64,000 nucleotides of DNA, taken from NCBI GenBank assembly GCA_040767925.1, contig JAXGNN010000001.1, positions 1,116,001-1,180,000 on the forward strand. Reading direction: 5' to 3'. The notes under the pieces were generated by a model. It was not told where the DNA came from and ran no database searches. It saw nothing but the letters and a program-made list of their open reading frames with translations. A program made the position numbers and the translations under genes. Source of the DNA: Phil1 sp040767925. GTDB taxonomy: Bacteria > Bacillota > Clostridia > Christensenellales > CAG-138. Below are positions 60,288 through 64,000 of the stretch, in pieces; position 1 is the stretch's first letter; each line of letters opens with the position of its first letter.

Positions 60288-61583
60288 TCATTTCCCTCCC
60301 TTGAGCGCGTAGCCCCCGACCGGCCGGATGCCGAGGCGGAGGCAGGCGCGCAGATCGCCCAAAAGTCTGTTCATCGTTGCCATATATTCCTCCGCGGCGC
60401 CCTCGGGCACGAGCGCCTGCATGGTGCCCGCGAAGCCCCCGCCGTGCACGCGCCACGCGCCGCCCGTTTTTTCGAGCACGCGCCCCGACGCGGCGAGCGC
60501 GAAGGCGACGCTCCGCTCCTGCCCGCTGTCCCCCGGCCAGATGTTCTCGAGCATCAGCTCGGAGGACGCGCCGCTCGCGCGCATGAGGGATGCGAACTCT
60601 TTCATGTCGCCGCGTTTGAGCGCCTCGGCCTCGAGATAGGCTCTGCGGTTCTCGTCGAAGAAATGCATGGCGCGCAGCGCCGCCCGGTCCCCGACCTCGC
60701 GCCGGAGCCGGGGCAGCTTATCGTAGAATTCCCGCTCATCCGCGAGGCGCAAGACCTCCGCGCCGAGCGCCGAAGCCACGGCGCGCATCTCGCGCGGGAT
60801 CGAAGCGTATTCGTCGGTCAAACCCGCGTGGCTGCCGCCCGCGTTCACGATGAAGAGCCGGTAGCCGTAAGCGCTGAAGTCGCAGGCGATGCGCTCGATC
60901 TCGGGCGCGTCGGGATCGAAAAAGTCGATGGCGACGACCCCGCCCTCGGCGCAGGCCGTCTGGTCCATCATGCCGCAGGGCTTTTTGAAATAGACGTTCT
61001 CCGCCATGTGGCCGGCGCGCGCGAGCTGCACGGAGGTGAGCGCGTTTTCGTTATACAGCGCGTTGAATATCGTGCCCACAAGGATTTCATACGCCGCGGA
61101 GGACGAAAGCCCCGCGCCCACGGGGATGGAGGAGGTCAGCGCCGCGTCGAAGCCGCCCGTATTGCCGCCGAACCCCGCGATGCCCGCCGCCACGCCGCGC
61201 ACGAGCGCGGCCGAGGTGCCCTCCTCCCCCTGCTTCGGGGAAAGATCGGTCAGGTCGATGTCCACGCGCGGCATCCCCTGCGAGAAGACGCGCGCGCGGT
61301 TATCCCCGTTGGGCGCGACCGCCGCGACCATGTCGAGCGTGACCGCCGCCGCGAGCACGCGCCCGCGCTGGTGGTCGGTATGGTTGCCGCCGAGCTCCGT
61401 GCGCCCCGGGGCGCTGAAGAGCATCAAAGGCCTCTCCGCCCCGAAAAAGCGCGAGAAGGCCTCCAGCGCGAATAAATACGGATCGCGAAAACGCGCTTCG
61501 CCCGGATAGAGCGCCGAAAGCTCCCCGTCCAGCGCGCCGCGCGCGAGGGATTTCGCCCATTCCGGAACCGTACTTGTCCTCAT
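60288..61583 (-). CDS. galK: Galactokinase
   Basis: A 431-residue GHMP kinase phosphorylating galactose at C1. Signature 1 SAPGRTELGGNHTDHQ, ATP-loop IPVGAGLSSSAAYE and motif 3 GGGFAGTMQA are all found. I start at ATG 61583 (GGGGGTA upstream); a longer frame exists but starts in the divergent promoter region. Operon galK-galE, divergent from the flotillin gene. The Leloir pathway needs GalT, which must lie elsewhere or be replaced. Confidence 0.93.
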   Translation of the reverse strand: MRTSTVPEWAKSLARGALDGELSALYPGEARFRDPYLFALEAFSRFFGAERPLMLFSAPGRTELGGNHTDHQRGRVLAAAVTLDMVAAVAPNGDNRARVFSQGMPRVDIDLTDLSPKQGEEGTSAALVRGVAAGIAGFGGNTGGFDAALTSSIPVGAGLSSSAAYEILVGTIFNALYNENALTSVQLARAGHMAENVYFKKPCGMMDQTACAEGGVVAIDFFDPDAPEIERIACDFSAYGYRLFIVNAGGSHAGLTDEYASIPREMRAVASALGAEVLRLADEREFYDKLPRLRREVGDRAALRAMHFFDENRRAYLEAEALKRGDMKEFASLMRASGASSELMLENIWPGDSGQERSVAFALAASGRVLEKTGGAWRVHGGGFAGTMQALVPEGAAEEYMATMNRLLGDLRACLRLGIRPVGGYALKGGK

Positions 61584-61678
61584 GAAAAATACCCCCGGAT
61601 CATACTTTAATAAAGATATCATAGCGCGCCCCGTTTGTAAACGCGGGGCGGGGACGGCATGCCCGGACTCATTACCGA

Positions 61679-61707
61679 TTGAGCATCGTCGAAAATTGTA
61701 GTAAAAT
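61679..61707 (+). promoter_or_regulatory. Flotillin gene promoter
   Basis: TTGAGC (61679-61684) and TAAAAT (61702-61707) are 17 nt apart, 28 nt before the start codon. Confidence 0.6.
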
Positions 61708-61735
61708 AAGAGCAAGAACGGATGGAGGTAAACAA

Positions 61736-63133
61736 ATGCAGGACTACATCATCTGGGGATCGGCGGCGGCGATCGCGCTGCTGCTGCTCTTCATCGGCTA
61801 TCTCAAGGCGCCGCCGGACACAGCCTATATCATCTCGGGCCTCGGCAAAAAGCGCATCCTCATCGGCAAGGCGGGCTGGCGGGTGCCCTTCTTCGAGCGG
61901 GTCGACAAGCTCTCGCTGCGCGTGATGCAGGTGGACGTCAAGACCAGCGAAGCCGTGCCGACCAACGAGTTCATCAACGTCATGGTCGACGGCGTGGCGA
62001 ACGTCAAAATCTCCTCCGACTCGGAGCTTTTAAAGCGCGCCGCGGAATCCCTCCTCGGCATGCGCCAGCCCGAGATGATCGGCCTCATCACGCAGGTGCT
62101 CGAGGGCAATATGCGAGAGATCGTGGGCTCCGTAGGCCTGAAGGAGATGGTGCAGGACCGCCAGGGCGTCGCCAAGAAGATCACGGAGAACGTGGTGCCC
62201 GACATGGATAAGCTGGGCATCGAGGTCGTCAACTTCAACATACAGAACTTCAAGGACAACGCCGGCACCATCGAGAACATGGGCATCGACAACGTCGAGC
62301 AGATCCGGAAAAACGCCGCCATCGCCAAGGCCAACGCGCAGAGGGACATCGCCATCGCCGCGGCCAACGCGCAGCAGGAGGCGAACGCCGTGAAGGTCTC
62401 CGCCGAGAAGAAGATGGCGGAGCAGAACGCCGAGCTCGCCGTGCAGCAGGCTGAGATGCAGGTCCGCGCCGACACGAAGAAGGCCGAGGCCGACGCCGCC
62501 TATTCCATCCAGCAGGAGGCGCAGCGCAAGACCATCGAGGTCGCGCGCACGAACGCGGACATCGCGCGCAAGGAGAAGGAGGCCGAGCTCGCCGACAAGG
62601 AGATCGCCCTCAAGGAGCGCCAGCTCGACGCGGAGATCAGGAAGCAGGCCGACGCCATGAAGTACAAGGCCGAGAAGGAGGCCGAGGCCTACCTCGTCAA
62701 GAGGCAGAAGGACGCGGAAGCGGTTGCCTTCGAGGCCGTCAAGGCCGCCGAGGCGACGAAGGCCGAGGCCGAGGCCATGCGCTACGCCATGGAGCAGGAG
62801 GCCGCCGGCATCCGCGCCAAGGGCCTTGCCGAAGCGGAGGCCATTGAGAAGAAGGCCGAAGCCCAGAAGAAGATGGGCGAGGCGTCCGTGCTCGAAATGT
62901 ACCTGACCGCGCTGCCCGAGGTCGTGAAGAACGCCGCGGCGCCGCTCGCGCAGACGGAGAAGATCGTCATGTACGGCGAGGGAAATTCCACCAAGATCGT
63001 GCGCGACGTGATGGAGAGCACCTCCCAGATCATGGAGGGCATGAAGGAATCGACGGGCATCGACCTCCAGTCCCTGCTGCTCGGCGTGATGGCCGGGAAG
63101 GCGGGAAAAGCTGAGGATCCCTCCAACGGGTAA
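61736..63133 (+). CDS. Flotillin-family (SPFH) membrane scaffold protein
   Basis: A 465-residue protein. Residues 7-24 form one hydrophobic helix, followed by the SPFH/band-7 domain (about 30-200). A very long Ala/Glu/Lys-rich coiled coil with repeated EAE and KAEA words (about 200-400) and a conserved C-terminus (LPEVVKNAAAPLAQTEKIVMYG) follow. GGAGGT precedes ATG 61736. Flotillins organise lipid domains in the bacterial membrane. The usual NfeD partner gene is absent on both sides. Confidence 0.9.
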   Translation: MQDYIIWGSAAAIALLLLFIGYLKAPPDTAYIISGLGKKRILIGKAGWRVPFFERVDKLSLRVMQVDVKTSEAVPTNEFINVMVDGVANVKISSDSELLKRAAESLLGMRQPEMIGLITQVLEGNMREIVGSVGLKEMVQDRQGVAKKITENVVPDMDKLGIEVVNFNIQNFKDNAGTIENMGIDNVEQIRKNAAIAKANAQRDIAIAAANAQQEANAVKVSAEKKMAEQNAELAVQQAEMQVRADTKKAEADAAYSIQQEAQRKTIEVARTNADIARKEKEAELADKEIALKERQLDAEIRKQADAMKYKAEKEAEAYLVKRQKDAEAVAFEAVKAAEATKAEAEAMRYAMEQEAAGIRAKGLAEAEAIEKKAEAQKKMGEASVLEMYLTALPEVVKNAAAPLAQTEKIVMYGEGNSTKIVRDVMESTSQIMEGMKESTGIDLQSLLLGVMAGKAGKAEDPSNG

Positions 63134-63151
63134 ACCAGTCCACAGAAGCAA

Positions 63152-63185
63152 GGGACGCTTTCGCCGCGGCGGAGGCGTCTCTTTA
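63152..63185 (+). terminator. Terminator of the flotillin gene
   Basis: A long hairpin of about 13 bp with some wobble pairs (63152-63164 with 63169-63181), followed by TTTAT, 18 nt after the flotillin stop. Confidence 0.65.
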
Positions 63186-63200
63186 TCGTGAGGTGATGAT

Positions 63201-63443
63201 ATGAATACCGTAACGGCGATCCGGAACCGGATACTTCAGTTGTGCGGGGAACGCGGCATCAGCATCAATAAGCTGGCGAACCTGTCCGCGCTGCCGCCGT
63301 CCTCCGTCAAGAACATTCTGTACGGCAAAAGCCAAAACCCGAAGATCGAAACGATTAAAACGATCTGCGACGGGCTCGGCATCACGCTCGGCGAGTTTTT
63401 CTCGACGGACGAGTTCGACGGGCTGGAGCAGACGATTCAATAA
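63201..63443 (+). CDS. Small XRE-family helix-turn-helix protein
   Basis: An 80-residue Cro/CI-type DNA-binding protein consisting almost only of the HTH_3 fold: NRILQLCGERGISINKLANLSALPPSSVKNIL with the recognition helix at about residues 30-45. GAGGTGATGAT precedes the ATG. No effector domain, no phage or toxin partner nearby. Targets unknown. Confidence 0.85.
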   Translation: MNTVTAIRNRILQLCGERGISINKLANLSALPPSSVKNILYGKSQNPKIETIKTICDGLGITLGEFFSTDEFDGLEQTIQ

Positions 63444-63751
63444 AGAGGCCGACGATTTCAGCCGGCGGAACATCAAATAGACGTGCCGCGGTTGCGCGAA
63501 AGCTCCCCGCATCCTGTTTTCCAGCATTCATAGAAACGCAATTTGTCCGCGCATATAGGCGATACCGGCCCGGGAAAGCCCGAGTCGGTATCTTTGCAGG
63601 AAGGTATCACATTGCGGAAGAGGATCGCTGCTTCCGACGATGCCATGATAACCGAGGAATGTGACGCGCGTGCGTCCTGCCAATGAAGATTCGGTATCCG
63701 TTCTGTGAACAAATTCCCACGCTTGAGCATATGCCAAAAAGCGGCGCGTGA
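63444..63751. other. 308-nt region without a recognised gene
   Basis: Between the small HTH gene and tadA. A hairpin at 63561-63592 (GATACCG...CGGTATC outer stem, one inner mismatch, short T run) could terminate the HTH transcript. Several overlapping short frames exist on the minus strand but none has a ribosome binding site or recognisable domain. I looked for the small SRP RNA often found after tadA in Firmicutes and did not find its conserved loop. Confidence 0.5.
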
Positions 63752-64000
63752 TCACCTTTTTTGCGCGAAATACTTGGCGAGAATCGCCCGGGATTCCTCC
63801 TCGAGCACGCCGCCGCAACATTCAACGGCATGCAGGAACATCGCGTCCGTCAGGTCGAGCACGGAGCCGCAGCAGCCCGTTTTCTCCTCGTGCGCGCCGA
63901 AGACGAGCCGCGAGAGCCGGGCGGAGACGGCCGCGCCCGCGCACATGGCGCACGGCTCGAGCGTCACATACAGCGCGCAGCCCGAAAGCCGCCAAGTGCC
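63752..64000 (-). CDS. tadA: tRNA-specific adenosine deaminase, C-terminal part (runs off window)
   Basis: The last 82 residues are present. TLEPCAMCAGA holds the second zinc motif PCxxC; the first HAE motif lies beyond the edge. The end GAHEEKTGCCGSVLDLTD and the C-terminal helix are typical of TadA, which makes inosine at the wobble position of tRNA-Arg. The open frame continues to position 64000. Confidence 0.9.
   Translation of the reverse strand, partial: GTWRLSGCALYVTLEPCAMCAGAAVSARLSRLVFGAHEEKTGCCGSVLDLTDAMFLHAVECCGGVLEEESRAILAKYFAQKR

Noticed and set aside
63600..63700. Small SRP RNA gene near tadA
   Set aside because: A GGAAGCAGCGA word recalls the SRP S-domain, but the conserved tetraloop and symmetric loop are absent and no full hairpin could be drawn.

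Overview
The window reads as a chromosomal segment of a high-GC, strictly anaerobic bacterium, most likely a member of the Clostridia (Firmicutes). Support: strong AGGAGG-type ribosome binding sites, textbook TTGACA/TATAAT promoters, and an energy metabolism built on ferredoxin (Rnf, NfnAB and a membrane [NiFe] hydrogenase) with no sign of aerobic respiration. I cannot name the genus. No rRNA or tRNA gene was seen. The left part (about 1-13 kb) is less GC-biased and looks accessory; the rest is compact and core-like.

Layout. 1-5.3 kb: sugar-acid catabolism (two paralogous SDR dehydrogenases, the start of a solute-binding protein, an IclR regulator, a KDG-type kinase and a 2-hydroxyacid dehydrogenase) with palindromic operators. 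5.3-5.9 kb: remnants of two regulators joined tail against tail. 6.1-10.3 kb: a corrinoid methyltransferase operon (MttB-like, corrinoid protein, UroD-type methyltransferase) and a tocopherol-cyclase-like gene. 10.3-11.9 kb: a DUF2089 zinc-ribbon protein and a Nudix hydrolase. 11.9-17.2 kb: a collapsed type I-C CRISPR-Cas locus. Its cas3 is frameshifted and cas8c is cut short. cas7 and cas4 are deleted, cas1 has lost its N-terminus, and three repeats remain.

17.4-23.5 kb is a sulfur block: cysE and cysK, whose promoters carry the same 29-bp operator over the -35 box, an Rrf2 regulator, and metNIQ. metNIQ is preceded by a previously unannotated Met/Cys-rich leader peptide with its own consensus promoter and an intrinsic terminator, a candidate ribosome-mediated methionine attenuator. 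23.6-39.3 kb encodes hydrogenase maturation (hypFCDE, hycI, hypAB) around an 11-gene membrane-bound [NiFe] hydrogenase. That complex has homologues of all eleven Nuo A-D and H-N subunits, including A, J and K and three antiporter-like subunits, and retains the nickel-binding cysteines.

39.5-45.6 kb: ATP-dependent PEP carboxykinase and an rnfCDEAB operon with no rnfG. 45.6-55 kb: housekeeping and cell-surface genes (serine hydrolase, DUF975 and CARDB-like membrane proteins, YigZ, TyrS, a sortase, MalQ). 55-59.2 kb: a rubredoxin-like/glutamate synthase fusion converging on nfnAB across an inverted-repeat-bounded terminator element. 59.3-64 kb: galKE, a flotillin, a small HTH protein and the end of tadA.

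How the genes could work together (inference): fermentation yields reduced ferredoxin. The hydrogenase disposes of it as H2, Rnf exchanges it with NADH, and both could build an ion gradient. NfnAB exchanges NADH plus ferredoxin for NADPH, which may feed glutamate synthesis.
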